A DNA stretch of 43,424 bases from Anaerolineales bacterium. Lineage in GTDB: Bacteria; Chloroflexota; Anaerolineae; Anaerolineales; UBA11579. Both the position numbers and the translations under genes were made by a program. Positions 24,054 to 31,222 of the stretch are shown piece after piece; within the stretch, counting starts at the first letter, position 1; each line of letters begins with the position of its first letter. Location of the stretch: the NCBI GenBank assembly GCA_026129305.1, contig JAHCII010000018.1, positions 1 through 43,424 on the forward strand. The letters run 5' to 3'. Below the pieces are notes generated by a model. That model was not told the origin of the DNA, made no database searches, and was given only the letters and a program-made list of their open reading frames with translations.

Positions 24054-24854
24054 ATGGTTACCTCGATTGAAAAGAACCAGGCTGGCAAACCGCTGTATCA
24101 AGCGGTGGCTGATTCCATTCTGGCGGAGATCCAGTCCGGCCAGTTGGGGGCCAACCAGCGCATCCGCTCGGAGAGCGAACTGGGCCAGTTGTACGGCGTG
24201 GGGCGCAACACTGTGCGCCACGCCCTGGCCGAGCTGGCCGCTCGCGGCTATGTGCGCACGCTGCAAGGCGTGGGCACTTTTGTCGCCCCCGAGCGGGTTA
24301 GCAAAACCGCGGAGTACCTGATGGGCTTCACCCAGGAGATGCAGTTGCAGGGCCGCCAGGCCGGCAGTGAAGTGCTGGAGGCCGCCGTGATCCGCGCTGA
24401 ACCTTTCCTGGCGCGCCGCCTGCAGCTCCAGCTGGGCGCAGAAGTGGTCTACTTGCTGCGCCTGCGTTTGCTCGACGGCCAGCCGATGGCCATTGAACGC
24501 ACCCATCTGCCGCACACGCTCTTCCCGGACCTGCTCAACCACGACTTTTCCCATATGTCCTTGTATCAAGTGCTGGCTGAGCGTTATGGCCTGCGCCCTG
24601 ACCACGCCGAGCAGGAGATCGAAGCCACTCTGGCCACGCCACAGGTGGCTGAGTTGCTCGGGCTGGAAATGCCGGCGGTGGTATTCGTCTTCCATCGCGA
24701 GACCCGCCTGGCGGATGGCCGTGTCATCGAATACGTTGACTCCGAAGTGCGCGCTGACCAGTTCCGCTTCTATACCAACTTGAAGTTGCACGCACCGGTC
24801 AAGGAAGTCGGCTTCCGCCGCCTGCCCGGCCGGGTCACCGCTGAGGGCTCCTGA
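24054..24854 (+). CDS. GntR-family (HutC/UTRA type) transcriptional regulator
   Basis: This 266-residue regulator has an N-terminal winged helix (residues 12-80) with the GntR marks [40 protein letters not shown] and [20 protein letters not shown], then a UTRA effector-binding domain (about residues 95-250). UTRA domains bind small ligands, often sugar phosphates or amino sugars. It is the first gene of the microcompartment operon and the isomerase gene follows after 2 bases. A perfect palindrome at the predicted transcription start is its likely binding site, so it should repress its own operon until a substrate-related ligand appears. Confidence 0.92.
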   Translation: MVTSIEKNQAGKPLYQAVADSILAEIQSGQLGANQRIRSESELGQLYGVGRNTVRHALAELAARGYVRTLQGVGTFVAPERVSKTAEYLMGFTQEMQLQGRQAGSEVLEAAVIRAEPFLARRLQLQLGAEVVYLLRLRLLDGQPMAIERTHLPHTLFPDLLNHDFSHMSLYQVLAERYGLRPDHAEQEIEATLATPQVAELLGLEMPAVVFVFHRETRLADGRVIEYVDSEVRADQFRFYTNLKLHAPVKEVGFRRLPGRVTAEGS

Positions 24855-24856
24855 TC

Positions 24857-25429
24857 ATGGTGCAGGTCTCTGAGAGCGAAGTCGAGCAGATCGTGGGCCG
24901 CGTGCTGGCCCAATTGAACGCGCCGGCGCTTGTTCAGGCTGCTGCCCCTGCGCCCGCCGGCGGCCGCGTGGCCATCGGTGGTCCCATTGCAGTTGGGGCA
25001 GATCACGGCGGCTTCGCCATGAAGCAGGACCTGGTCGCACATCTGCAGGCCAAAGGCTACCAGGTAGACGATTGCGGCACCCACAGCCCTGACGCGGTGG
25101 ACTACCCTGACTTGGCTGAGGCGGTGGCTCGCAAAGTGGCCAGCGGCGAAGCTTGGCGTGGCATTGCCATCGACGGCGCCGGGATTGGCAGCTGCATGGT
25201 GGCCAACAAAGTGCCCGGCGTCCGCGCTGCCATGTGCTACGACTACGCCACCGCGGTCAACAGCCGTGAGCACAACGATGCGAATGTGCTCACCCTGGGC
25301 GCCGGCTTGCTGGGCGCCGCCCTGGCCCGCCAGATCGTGGACACCTGGCTGAGCACCGAATTTGGCGGCGGCCGCCATGCCGCCCGCGTAAATAAGATTA
25401 TGGCGATTGAGAGCATACATGACCGCTAA
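24857..25429 (+). CDS. RpiB/LacA-like sugar-phosphate isomerase with N-terminal encapsulation helix
   Basis: The protein is 190 residues. Residues 5-20 form an amphipathic helix ([15 protein letters not shown]), then an Ala/Pro linker to residue 43, then a RpiB/LacAB fold: [33 protein letters not shown] (H139) and [15 protein letters not shown]. Helix plus linker is the typical tag that directs enzymes into a microcompartment. RpiB interconverts ribose-5-phosphate and ribulose-5-phosphate. Here the cysteine found in RpiB's ICGTGIG motif is replaced by aspartate (D106, [10 protein letters not shown]), a form I recall from LacA. So the substrate may not be ribose-5-phosphate. It follows the regulator by 2 bases and overlaps deoC by 11. 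Confidence 0.9.
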   Translation: MVQVSESEVEQIVGRVLAQLNAPALVQAAAPAPAGGRVAIGGPIAVGADHGGFAMKQDLVAHLQAKGYQVDDCGTHSPDAVDYPDLAEAVARKVASGEAWRGIAIDGAGIGSCMVANKVPGVRAAMCYDYATAVNSREHNDANVLTLGAGLLGAALARQIVDTWLSTEFGGGRHAARVNKIMAIESIHDR

Positions 25430-26468
25430 CCCTGATATTCGTTCGATTGTCGAAATTGTCGCCCGCGAGGTGATCACCGCCCTGGCTGAACAGGGCCAGC
25501 TGCCCGCCGGCGGGGCCTTGGTCGCCTCAGCTGTCAAAAGCGGCGACTGCGGCTGCGGTTGTGGCGGCCACAAGGCCACCCTCCAGACCAGCCCGATGGA
25601 CGCCAGCGGGGCCGTTGCGCACGTCCACGGCGATTCCTGCACCCAGGAATGCGCCGACGGTATTTGCGTGCGCACTTGCTTCGACCGCGTCGGTCGCGTG
25701 ATCACCGCTGGGGCGGAACGGCTGACTTCCACCCTGGGCGGCATTCCACAGGACCCCAGTGTGGCCCGCCTGATCGACCATACCTTGCTCAAGCCCGATG
25801 CCACCCCCGACCAGGTCGCCCAGCTGTGCTATGAGGCCCGCACCTACAATTTCGCTTCGGTGTGCGTCAATCCCGGTTATGTGAAGCTGTGCGCCGACCT
25901 GCTGCGCGGCACGCCGGTCAAGGTCTGCACCGTGATCGGTTTCCCCTTGGGCGCTTCGGCCCCGGATGTCAAAGCCTTCGAGACCGAAACCGCCCTGCGC
26001 GATGGCGCCACGGAGATCGACATGGTCATCAACATCGGTGCCCTCAAGGGCCGTGACTTCACCCTGGTGGCGCGTGACATCGCCGGGGTGGTGCGCATTG
26101 CTCATGCCGCCGGAGCGCTGGTCAAGGTCATTATTGAAACTGCACTGCTGACCGAAGAAGAAAAGGTCACCGCCTGCCTGCTCTCAAAAGAAGCCGGCGC
26201 CGACTTCGTCAAGACCTCCACCGGTTTCTCTGGTGGCGGCGCCACCGCGGCCGATATCGCCCTGATGCGCCGCGTGGTCGGCCCGGAGATGGGCGTCAAG
26301 GCCTCAGGCGGTGTGCGTGACTATGCCGACGCCAAGAGCCTGGTGGACGCCGGCGCCACCCGCATCGGCGCCAGCGCGGGCGTCAAGATCGTCGCTGGCG
26401 AAAAAGAAAAGGTCGCCGCTCCCGCGGCTGTGCCTGCCGCCGCCCCGCAGCCTGCCCAGGCATATTAG
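25419..26468 (+). CDS. deoC: Deoxyribose-phosphate aldolase with encapsulation helix and cysteine-rich segment
   Basis: DeoC splits 2-deoxyribose-5-phosphate into acetaldehyde and glyceraldehyde-3-phosphate. The aldolase core spans about residues 113-328 of 349. Catalytic residues are intact: D201 in EIDMVINIG, Schiff-base K265 in [10 protein letters not shown] and K294 in [10 protein letters not shown]. Ahead of it are an amphipathic helix (residues 7-24, [13 protein letters not shown]) and a segment with seven cysteines: C44, C46, C48 ([10 protein letters not shown]) and C74, C78, C83, C87 ([14 protein letters not shown]), with H51, H68 and H70 nearby. That segment could bind zinc or an iron-sulfur cluster. 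The tail is Ala/Pro-rich. ATG 25419 overlaps the isomerase stop. Confidence 0.95.
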   Translation: MTANPDIRSIVEIVAREVITALAEQGQLPAGGALVASAVKSGDCGCGCGGHKATLQTSPMDASGAVAHVHGDSCTQECADGICVRTCFDRVGRVITAGAERLTSTLGGIPQDPSVARLIDHTLLKPDATPDQVAQLCYEARTYNFASVCVNPGYVKLCADLLRGTPVKVCTVIGFPLGASAPDVKAFETETALRDGATEIDMVINIGALKGRDFTLVARDIAGVVRIAHAAGALVKVIIETALLTEEEKVTACLLSKEAGADFVKTSTGFSGGGATAADIALMRRVVGPEMGVKASGGVRDYADAKSLVDAGATRIGASAGVKIVAGEKEKVAAPAAVPAAAPQPAQAY

Positions 26469-26483
26469 ACAGAGGACACGCAT

Positions 26484-26774
26484 ATGTTGATCGCCAAAGT
26501 CATCGGCAACACGGTTGCCACCATCAAAGACCCCAAGCTGGAAGGGCGCAAGCTGCTCATCTGCCGCGAGACCGACCACACCGGCAAACCCACCGGCAAG
26601 CCTTACGTGGCGGTCGACTCCGTTGATGCCGGGGTGGGCGACCTGGTGCTCACCGCCCACGGTTCCAGCGGCCGCCAGACGGATATTACCAAGGACACTC
26701 CGGTGGATGCAGTCATCATGGCGATCATTGACACCCTCAACGTGGACGGCGAAGTCGCTTTTCGCAAGAGTTAG
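26484..26774 (+). CDS. BMC-P pentameric vertex shell protein (EutN/CcmL), first of three
   Basis: The 96-residue protein has the EutN/CcmL fold: MLIAKVIGNTVATIKDPKLE at the start, GRKLLICRE, YVAVDSVDAGVGDLVLTAHG and the ending AIIDTLNVDG. Five copies cap the vertices of the icosahedral shell. Compared with the two BMC-P genes at the end of the operon it has a longer loop (TDHTGKPTGKP) and an RQTDITKDTPVDAVI segment, so the three are distinct paralogs. It has a GAGGA-type site 8-10 bases upstream and stands between deoC and the aldehyde dehydrogenase gene, ten bases before the latter. Confidence 0.95.
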   Translation: MLIAKVIGNTVATIKDPKLEGRKLLICRETDHTGKPTGKPYVAVDSVDAGVGDLVLTAHGSSGRQTDITKDTPVDAVIMAIIDTLNVDGEVAFRKS

Positions 26775-26783
26775 TGAGACACA

Positions 26784-28259
26784 ATGGCTGAATTCGATAA
26801 AGACCTGCAATCCATCCAACAAGCCCGCTCCATGGTGGAGGCCGCCTACAAAGCCCAGCAGATCTGGGCCAAGGCCACCCAGGAGCAGGTGGACCGCGTC
26901 TGCGCCGCGATGGCCGATGTGGCTTTCCGCGCCGCCGAGCGCCTGGGGCGCATGGCCAGCGAAGAGACCGGCTACGGTGTGCCGGAGCACAAGAAGCTCA
27001 AGAACGAATTTGCCTCCCGCAATGTCTGGGAGAGCATCAAAGACGTGCGCACCGTCGGCGTCATCCGCCATGACCCGCATAAGCAGCTTTATGAAGTCGC
27101 CTGGCCGATGGGTGTGGTCGCCGCCCTGACCCCCAGCACCAACCCCACCTCTACCGTGATGAACAAAGTGCTCATCTCGGTCAAGGCCCGCAACGGCATT
27201 GTGGTCGCCCCACACCCCTCGGCGGTCAACTGCTGTGTGGAGACCGCCCAGCTGATGGCCCGCGCCGCTGTGGAAGCCGGCGCGCCTGAAGGACTGATCC
27301 ACTGTATGTCGCTGGTCAGCCTGCAGGGCACCAACGAGCTGCTCAGCCACAAGCGCACTGCCGTCATTCTCGCCACTGGCGGCGGCCCCATGGTGCGCGC
27401 CGCCCACTCGCAGGGCAAACCGGCCTTCGGCGTTGGTCCCGGCAATGTGCCGGTCTATGTTGACCGCAGCGCTGACCTGGAGAAGGCCGCTCGCTACATC
27501 GTGGGCAGCAAGGCCTTTGACCATTCCGTGATCTGCGCCACCGAGCAGGCCGTGGTGGCCGACCGGCCGATCGCCGCCCGCCTGGAACAGTTGATGAAGG
27601 CTGAAGGCGCCCATTTTACGGACGAGGGGCAGACCCAGGCCATGCGCCAGCTGCTCTTCAAACCGGACGGCGCCATTAACGCCGCCACCGTGGGCAAGTC
27701 CCCACAGGTGTTGGCCGCCATGGCGGGCGTGCAGGTGCCGACCTCGGCTCGCATCCTGGTGGCCCGGCTTAGCAAGGTCGGCCGTGACGAGCCGCTTTCC
27801 CGAGAGAAGCTGACCACTGTACTCGGTTGGTACGAAGAAGACGGCTGGGAAGCGGGCTGTGACCGCTGCCTGGAGATGATTCACTTCGGCGGCCGCGGCC
27901 ACAGCATCATGCTGCATGCCACTGACGAGAAGGTCATCATGGCTTTTGCCCTGGAGAAGCCGGTCTTCCGTATCGGTGTCAATACCATGGGTACGCTGGG
28001 CGCGGTGGGCCTGACCACTTCCGTCATGCCCTCCATGACCCTTGGCTCCGGTGGTATCGGCGGCGCCATCACCGGCGACAACATCACTGTGCACCACCTG
28101 TTCAATGTCAAACGCCTGGCCTATGAAACCTCCGCGCCGCCGGAAGCCGCTTTGCGGCCTGGTACGGAGGCGGCTGGGGTAACCAATCCGGACTCCCAGC
28201 AGTTGGAGCGCATTGTCCAGGAAGTTGTGCAGCAAATCCTCAGTAGTTCACAGGCCTAA
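26784..28259 (+). CDS. CoA-acylating aldehyde dehydrogenase (EutE/PduP type) with C-terminal encapsulation helix
   Basis: This 491-residue enzyme oxidises an aldehyde, here probably acetaldehyde, to acyl-CoA with NAD+ and CoA inside the microcompartment. The catalytic cysteine is C251 in FDHSVICATEQ. Other marks are LTPSTNPTSTVMNK, ILATGGGPMVRAAHSQGKP and FGVGPGNVPVYVD. The start resembles EutE/PduP. Residues 471-491 (QQLERIVQEVVQQIL near the end) form an amphipathic helix behind a flexible linker, the likely encapsulation tag; most EutE/PduP proteins carry theirs at the N-terminus. It lies directly after the first BMC-P gene. No phosphotransacylase or alcohol dehydrogenase follows to recycle CoA and NAD+. 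Confidence 0.95.
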   Translation: MAEFDKDLQSIQQARSMVEAAYKAQQIWAKATQEQVDRVCAAMADVAFRAAERLGRMASEETGYGVPEHKKLKNEFASRNVWESIKDVRTVGVIRHDPHKQLYEVAWPMGVVAALTPSTNPTSTVMNKVLISVKARNGIVVAPHPSAVNCCVETAQLMARAAVEAGAPEGLIHCMSLVSLQGTNELLSHKRTAVILATGGGPMVRAAHSQGKPAFGVGPGNVPVYVDRSADLEKAARYIVGSKAFDHSVICATEQAVVADRPIAARLEQLMKAEGAHFTDEGQTQAMRQLLFKPDGAINAATVGKSPQVLAAMAGVQVPTSARILVARLSKVGRDEPLSREKLTTVLGWYEEDGWEAGCDRCLEMIHFGGRGHSIMLHATDEKVIMAFALEKPVFRIGVNTMGTLGAVGLTTSVMPSMTLGSGGIGGAITGDNITVHHLFNVKRLAYETSAPPEAALRPGTEAAGVTNPDSQQLERIVQEVVQQILSSSQA

Positions 28260-28263
28260 GCCT

Positions 28264-28277
28264 GTTGGCTAACCAAC
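28264..28277 (+). other. Small intercistronic hairpin before the BMC-H gene
   Basis: GTTGG-CTAA-CCAAC lies in the 46-base gap between the dehydrogenase and BMC-H genes. It may stabilise or process the message so that the main shell protein is made in excess. The arms are only five bases. Confidence 0.3.
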
Positions 28278-28305
28278 GCAGTACGAGAAAACAAGGAGAA
28301 AAGCA

Positions 28306-28632
28306 ATGGCACAAGATTTGAGTTTGATTGCCCTCGGCATGGTCGAAACCCGTGGCCTGGTGGGCGCCGTCGAGGCCGCTGACGCCATGGTCAAGGCCGC
28401 CAATGTCACCCTGATCGGTTCTGAGTATGTCGGTGGTGGCTTCGTGACTGTCATGGTGCGCGGCGATGTGGGTGCGGTCAAGGCCGCTACCGATGCCGGG
28501 GCCGCGGCCGCCAAGCGCATTGGCGAGTTGGTGTCCGTGCATGTCATCCCGCGCCCGCACGAGAACGTCGAGATGATCCTGCCGCAGAACACGCGGGGCA
28601 ACTCCGGCGGTCGCGGCGGCGCCAAGGCCTAA
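28306..28632 (+). CDS. BMC-H hexameric shell protein
   Basis: This 108-residue protein is the single-domain shell hexamer that tiles the facets. It has the canonical sequence [20 protein letters not shown], then [20 protein letters not shown] and [12 protein letters not shown]. The pore loop is GGG where many homologs have GSG. A Gly-rich tail ([13 protein letters not shown]) follows the core. A strong AAGGAG binding site and the operon's longest gap (46 bases) precede it, consistent with high expression. It is the only BMC-H gene here, so it must form the bulk of the shell with the trimer and three pentamers. Confidence 0.97.
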   Translation: MAQDLSLIALGMVETRGLVGAVEAADAMVKAANVTLIGSEYVGGGFVTVMVRGDVGAVKAATDAGAAAAKRIGELVSVHVIPRPHENVEMILPQNTRGNSGGRGGAKA

Positions 28633-28653
28633 GTCGCTGCCCTAAGTAGCGCT

Positions 28654-29520
28654 TTGGATCCCGCCGCCAGGCTGGCGCGCGCCGCACAGGTATTGCGGCG
28701 CATCGACCAGCCGGAACCGCCGCCCCTCGAGGTTGTCCCTCAGGGCCGCCTGCTGACCGGTGTAGACCTTGGCACCGCCTACCTGGTGCTGGTCGTGCTG
28801 GATGAGCAGGGCCAACCGCTTGCCGGCGAATACCAATTCGCCCAAGTGGTGCGGGATGGCCTGGTGGTCGATTACATCGGGGCGGTGGACCGGCTGAGCG
28901 CCATGAAGGCCAGGGTCGAGGCCCGCCTGGGCCGCCCGCTGGAAGAGGCGGCCAGTTCTTTCCCCCCGGGCGTGCCCCGGGCGGAGGTGCAGGCCACCGC
29001 CAACGTAGTACAAGCCGCCGGCCTGCTGTGTGACCAGCTGGTGGATGAGCCCACAGCCGCCAACGCCTTGTTGGGCCTGCAGAATGGCGCCATCGTGGAC
29101 GTGGGCGGCGGCACTACCGGCATCGCCATCATTGAGGATGGCCAGGTGGTCTACACGGCTGATGAGGCCACCGGCGGCACGCACTTCAGCCTGGTCATTG
29201 CCGGTGCACAAGGCCTCAGCTTTGAAGAAGCTGAGGAGTTGAAGAAGGACCCGGCGCAGCAGACCCGTTTGCTGCCGGTGGTGCGCCCGGTGATGGAGAA
29301 GGTGGCCAGCATCACCGCTCGCCACATCCAGGCCTACCAGGCCAGCGGCGACCGCACGGTCGAGAGCCTTACCTTGGTGGGCGGTACTTCCGCTTTCCTT
29401 GGCATGGCGGAAGTAGTGCAGCGTTACACCGGGCTGCCGACCAGCGTGCCGGACTGGCCCATGTTTGTTACCCCGCTGGGGATTGCCCTGAGCAACCAGC
29501 GCAACGAAGGAACGGATTAA
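28654..29520 (+). CDS. EutJ-like ASKHA-fold protein
   Basis: The protein (about 288 residues) has the actin/Hsp70 ATPase pattern: phosphate-1 GVDLGTAYLVLVVLDEQG near residue 34, phosphate-2 IVDVGGGTTGIAIIEDG near residue 145 and the adenosine motif LTLVGGTSAFLGM near residue 243. EutJ has this fold and is thought to act as a chaperone or reactivation-like factor in ethanolamine microcompartments; its role is unproven. The start codon is uncertain. TTG 28654 is the first in-frame candidate, but no ribosome binding site is seen, so expression may depend on coupling to the BMC-H gene 21 bases upstream. The stop is 2 bases before the BMC-T gene. Confidence 0.85.
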   Translation: MDPAARLARAAQVLRRIDQPEPPPLEVVPQGRLLTGVDLGTAYLVLVVLDEQGQPLAGEYQFAQVVRDGLVVDYIGAVDRLSAMKARVEARLGRPLEEAASSFPPGVPRAEVQATANVVQAAGLLCDQLVDEPTAANALLGLQNGAIVDVGGGTTGIAIIEDGQVVYTADEATGGTHFSLVIAGAQGLSFEEAEELKKDPAQQTRLLPVVRPVMEKVASITARHIQAYQASGDRTVESLTLVGGTSAFLGMAEVVQRYTGLPTSVPDWPMFVTPLGIALSNQRNEGTD

Positions 29521-29522
29521 CC

Positions 29523-30152
29523 ATGGCAGATCAAAAATTTTCTTTGCGGTGTTACTGTTACATTGACCGCATGCAGCCCCAGTACGCCGCGTTCGTGGGT
29601 ACTGTGACCCAAGGCGACCTGCCGACTGAAGGCATGGCTTCGCTCTATATCGAAATGGCCCCCGGCAACGAAGCCTTCCGTCTGGTGGACATCGCCGTCA
29701 AGGCCACTGAGGCCAAGCCCGGCGCCCAGATTGTGGAACGCGAGTTTGGCATGTTTGAGGTGCACTCGATGAACCAGGCCGCCGTCAAAGAAGCCGGCCA
29801 GGCCGTCTTGAGCCACCTTGACCTAAAGGTCGAAGACCGCATTCGCCCGCAGATCGCCTCCAGCCAGATCATCACCAATGTGGACCCCTACCAGGCGCAG
29901 CTGCTTAACCGCTTCCGCCGCGGTAGCATGCTGGTGCCTGGTGAGACTATGCTGGTCATGGAGGTCGCCCCGGCTGCCTACATCAACTTGGCCTGCAATG
30001 AAGCTGAGAAGAACGCCAGCATCAAGATCATGCATGTTTCCTCGGTGGGGCGCTTCGGCCGCATGTGGCTGGCCGGCTCCGAATCTGAGATTGTCAGTGC
30101 GCACGATGCGGCCACCAAGGCCATGAGTGCACTTGAGGGCGTCAGCAGCTAA
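29523..30152 (+). CDS. BMC-T tandem-domain trimeric shell protein
   Basis: The 209-residue protein contains two BMC domains in one chain. The first covers about residues 20-98 (YAAFVGTVTQGDLPTEGMAS ... FGMFEVHSMNQAAVKEAGQ), the second about residues 120-205 (ETMLVMEVAPAAYINLACNE ... GRMWLAGSESEIVSAHDAAT). Three copies make a pseudohexamer, usually with a larger central pore for cofactors or bulky metabolites. Both halves are diverged from BMC-H. An N-terminal CYCY segment (residues 10-13) is unusual. ATG two bases after the EutJ-like stop, with AAGGAAC upstream. It is the only candidate for a gated pore in this shell. Confidence 0.93.
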   Translation: MADQKFSLRCYCYIDRMQPQYAAFVGTVTQGDLPTEGMASLYIEMAPGNEAFRLVDIAVKATEAKPGAQIVEREFGMFEVHSMNQAAVKEAGQAVLSHLDLKVEDRIRPQIASSQIITNVDPYQAQLLNRFRRGSMLVPGETMLVMEVAPAAYINLACNEAEKNASIKIMHVSSVGRFGRMWLAGSESEIVSAHDAATKAMSALEGVSS

Positions 30153-30162
30153 GGAGCGGCCT

Positions 30163-30573
30163 ATGGCTAAAGTCTTTTATACCGAACGTGACATCGAAGA
30201 CCTGGCCCGCCAGGGCGTCACGTCGCTGACGGTCACCGATGACGTCGTCATCACCGACCTGGCCCGTGAGAAAGCCCGCCGCGTGGGTCTGCAGCTGATT
30301 GGCGAGCGCGACAGCCGCCCGGCCAGCGCCCCGGCGCGTCCGTACCTCTCGGATGTGGCCTCACCGGCCGCCAGTGCGCCGGCGCCGCCCGCCGCGGCCA
30401 GTGCGCCGGTCCACAAGCCGCACATCACGCCGGTCGCCCCCAGCGGCTCGCTGAGCAGCGCAGAGCTTGAAGCGCGCATCTTCACCGCGGTCAAAGCCAA
30501 GCTGGGCAGCCAGGTGGACGATGCCTTGCTGCGTACCATCGTGCAGCGTGTGCTGCGGAGCCTGGGCCGCTAA
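30163..30573 (+). CDS. Microcompartment-associated protein of unknown function with C-terminal encapsulation helix
   Basis: The 136-residue protein has three parts. Residues 1-48 hold a short N-terminal module (YTERDIEDLARQGVTSLTV, then DDVVITDLAREKARRVGLQL) that I recall from proteins near other BMC loci, including EutQ-like ones. Residues 50-95 are an Ala/Pro/Ser linker. Residues 98-136 are helical, ending LLRTIVQRVLRSLGR, nearly the same as the isomerase tag ([12 protein letters not shown]). No catalytic residues are seen. It may be a linker, scaffold or assembly factor. ATG 30163 has AAGGAG upstream; its stop overlaps the next start by one base. Confidence 0.85.
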   Translation: MAKVFYTERDIEDLARQGVTSLTVTDDVVITDLAREKARRVGLQLIGERDSRPASAPARPYLSDVASPAASAPAPPAAASAPVHKPHITPVAPSGSLSSAELEARIFTAVKAKLGSQVDDALLRTIVQRVLRSLGR

Positions 30574-30893
30574 TGCTGTTCGGGCGCGTACGCGGCGTCG
30601 CCGTCAGCACGCTGAAGTATCCCAACATGGAGGGATACCGCCTGCTGGTGGTCGAGCCGCTTGACCGGCAGCTTAAGCCCAGCGGACCACTGCAAGTTGC
30701 CGTGGACGTGGTCGAAGCCAACCAGGGCGACCTGTGCGTCATGGTGCGCTCGCGCGAGGCGGCCTTGTCGCTGCCCGGGCATAAGTTCGTGCCGGTCGAC
30801 CTGGCCCTGGTGGGCCTGGTCGACGAGCTGACCCAGCGCCCAGACGGCGAATTTGATTTCACCTTGAAAAAAGGTGTCAGCAGGTACAGCTAA
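30573..30893 (+). CDS. BMC-P vertex shell protein, second of three
   Basis: This 106-residue EutN/CcmL-family protein starts MLFGRVRGVAVSTLKYPNME and contains GYRLLVVEPLDRQL, VAVDVVEANQGDLCVMVRSR and ALVGLVDEL. A ten-residue C-terminal extension (FDFTLKKGVSRYS) goes beyond the usual fold end. Its start overlaps the previous stop (TAATG) and its own stop overlaps the next start, so translation is coupled. With three different pentamers the cell can vary vertex composition, or the paralogs may serve different assembly steps. Confidence 0.93.
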   Translation: MLFGRVRGVAVSTLKYPNMEGYRLLVVEPLDRQLKPSGPLQVAVDVVEANQGDLCVMVRSREAALSLPGHKFVPVDLALVGLVDELTQRPDGEFDFTLKKGVSRYS

Positions 30894-31171
30894 TGATCTT
30901 GGGCAAAGTCACCGGCACAGTCGTTACCACCATTGGCCACGCCGATTACAAGAATCGCCGCCTGCTGGTGGTTCAGCCTTTGCTCTTGCCGGACGAGGAG
31001 CCTAGCGGCGACTTCATTGCCCTGGATAGCACCCAGGCTGGCATAGGCGACACGGTGCTGGTCAACCGTGAAGGCAACGGCGCTCGCCAGGTGCTGGGCA
31101 ACCCAGACGCCTGCGTCATCTCGGTCATCGTCGGCATCGTCGACTCGCTCTCCATTCCCAGTTTTGACTGA
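30893..31171 (+). CDS. BMC-P vertex shell protein, third of three
   Basis: The 92-residue EutN/CcmL protein starts MILGKVTGTVVTTIGHADYK and contains NRRLLVVQPLLLPDEEPSGD, IALDSTQAGIGDTVLVNREG and VIVGIVDSLSIPS. It is shorter than the other two and ends right after the fold. The ATG overlaps the stop of the second BMC-P gene. It is the last gene of the operon. The next gene, lepB, has its own -10 box 32 bases downstream and no role in the compartment. Confidence 0.94.
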   Translation: MILGKVTGTVVTTIGHADYKNRRLLVVQPLLLPDEEPSGDFIALDSTQAGIGDTVLVNREGNGARQVLGNPDACVISVIVGIVDSLSIPSFD

Positions 31172-31203
31172 TCCCTGTTCCTGCTGGGCGAGGGCAGGGC
31201 GTG

Positions 31204-31209
31204 TATAAT
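31204..31209 (+). promoter_or_regulatory. -10 box of lepB
   Basis: A perfect TATAAT lies 13 bases before the lepB ATG, giving a leader of about six bases. No clear -35 was found. Confidence 0.45.
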
Positions 31210-31222
31210 CACGCCGCTTCGC

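Noticed and set aside
26304..28235. A 643-codon open frame antisense to the aldehyde dehydrogenase and BMC-P genes
   Set aside because: It mirrors well-conserved genes with clear motifs and has no start signal or recognisable domain.
28654..29520. The ASKHA-fold protein as an acetate kinase
   Set aside because: It lacks the acetate kinase signatures and is too short; spacing of the phosphate motifs matches EutJ and Hsp70-like proteins.
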